Positions 63,803-64,000 of a stretch of 64,000 bases of DNA are shown here, in pieces. Each line of letters opens with the position of its first letter. The stretch's first letter is position 1. The notes beneath the pieces are model-generated. The model made no database searches and was not told where the DNA came from. It worked only from the letters and a program-made list of their open reading frames with translations. The DNA lies in the IMG/VR virus record IMGVR_UViG_3300027881_000007, positions 1-64,000 of that record; one strand, written 5' to 3'. The position numbers and the translations under genes are program-made. The DNA comes from a virus.

Positions 63803-64000
63803 TTAATCCTCATCGTTATTATTATTGTTATCAAACTTAACTTTGGTCACCTCAATCATTGTAAGATCTTCGACTTCTCTAGTTTTCTCTAATTCAACTC
63901 TCTTAACCATGACCAAAGGTCTTTTGATTTCTTCTTCTTCGATACGCAAAACTGCCGTGCCGCCTACATCAGGTATAAGACCTGGACAGGGACAGCATAT
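63803..64000 (-). CDS. C-terminal part of an unrecognised protein (cut by window edge)
   Basis: 65 residues are visible, ending in an Asn-rich tail (KVKFDNNNNNDED). The N-terminal part seen has Cys residues (ICCPCPGLIPDVGGTAVLRI) and then Glu/Lys-rich strands. The next gene starts 18 bases later. Function cannot be told. Confidence 0.7.
   Translation of the reverse strand: MCCPCPGLIPDVGGTAVLRIEEEEIKRPLVMVKRVELEKTREVEDLTMIEVTKVKFDNNNNNDED

Noticed and set aside
1-64000. Genome-wide recoding of TGA
   Set aside because: Many genes here end with TGA in normal start-stop overlaps (for example at 40131, 39967 and 50096). Only the site at 47548-47550 has flanking conserved coding sequence and a downstream hairpin.

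Overview
The window looks like part of a large contractile-tailed (myovirus-type) bacteriophage genome. It is AT-rich and gene-dense, uses the standard bacterial code, and places strong AGGAGG-type ribosome sites before most starts. Adjacent genes often overlap by 1 to 50 bases. The direct virus evidence is a full-length tail sheath protein, a tail-fibre type N-terminal domain, a baseplate-like protein and a spanin-like gene pair. The overlapping spanin-like genes, one of them a lipoprotein, suggest a host with an outer membrane. No replication genes, portal, major capsid or terminase are in the window.

Layout. Positions 1-1836 carry plus-strand genes: a truncated CDS, two PilZ-domain proteins, a small acidic protein and an exported (probable) lipoprotein. 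They end at a terminator that converges on the minus-strand block filling the rest. Positions 1905-26322 hold virion genes: sheath, two conserved structural proteins, and four giant fibres of 1195-2070 residues in which SPRY, LVIVD-propeller, lectin-like and DNRLRE-type domains are strung on very long Thr-rich, mucin-like linkers. A GNAT/BKACE (DUF849) enzyme pair sits between the fibres. Positions 26393-31555 hold glycan genes (GT2, propeller, SAM methyltransferase, GT9-like, GT4-like). Positions 31578-38533 hold a baseplate-like protein, a cupin, a trypsin-like protease, small basic or membrane proteins, a papain-like enzyme and a NUDIX hydrolase.

Positions 38535-54514 are a dense accessory region of small genes: radical SAM enzyme, SNase-like nuclease, a protein with two HExxH motifs, an ADP-ribosyltransferase-like protein, an HD protein, a ferredoxin, many zinc ribbons, and thirteen copies of a small family with the motif C-x2-C-x5-C-x3-C. 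The same spacing occurs at the C-terminus of the local radical SAM enzyme. One gene here (47263-47655) has an in-frame UGA where I recall a conserved cysteine in its family, with a hairpin at the position and size of a bacterial SECIS element. Positions 54518-59838 hold spanin-like genes and a sulfation module: four sulfotransferase-like proteins next to a short APS-kinase-like protein and a second P-loop kinase. Positions 61042-61512 are non-coding on the minus strand: a compact tRNA-Gly(UCC)-like gene, a duplicated structured module and a terminator. The right end holds an MshEN-like protein, a coiled-coil membrane protein and a probable structural protein.

Recurring themes. At least seven unrelated proteins begin with the same short helical motif (Y-L/M-x-x-L/I-x-E), which resembles T4 capsid-targeting peptides; they may be packaged internal proteins. 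A motif close to RGAACAAATTTAAAAT lies upstream of many minus-strand genes and is a candidate phage promoter. The mucin-like fibres with glycosyl-, acetyl- and sulfotransferases plus sulfate activation suggest that the phage decorates its own fibres or remodels host surface glycans.
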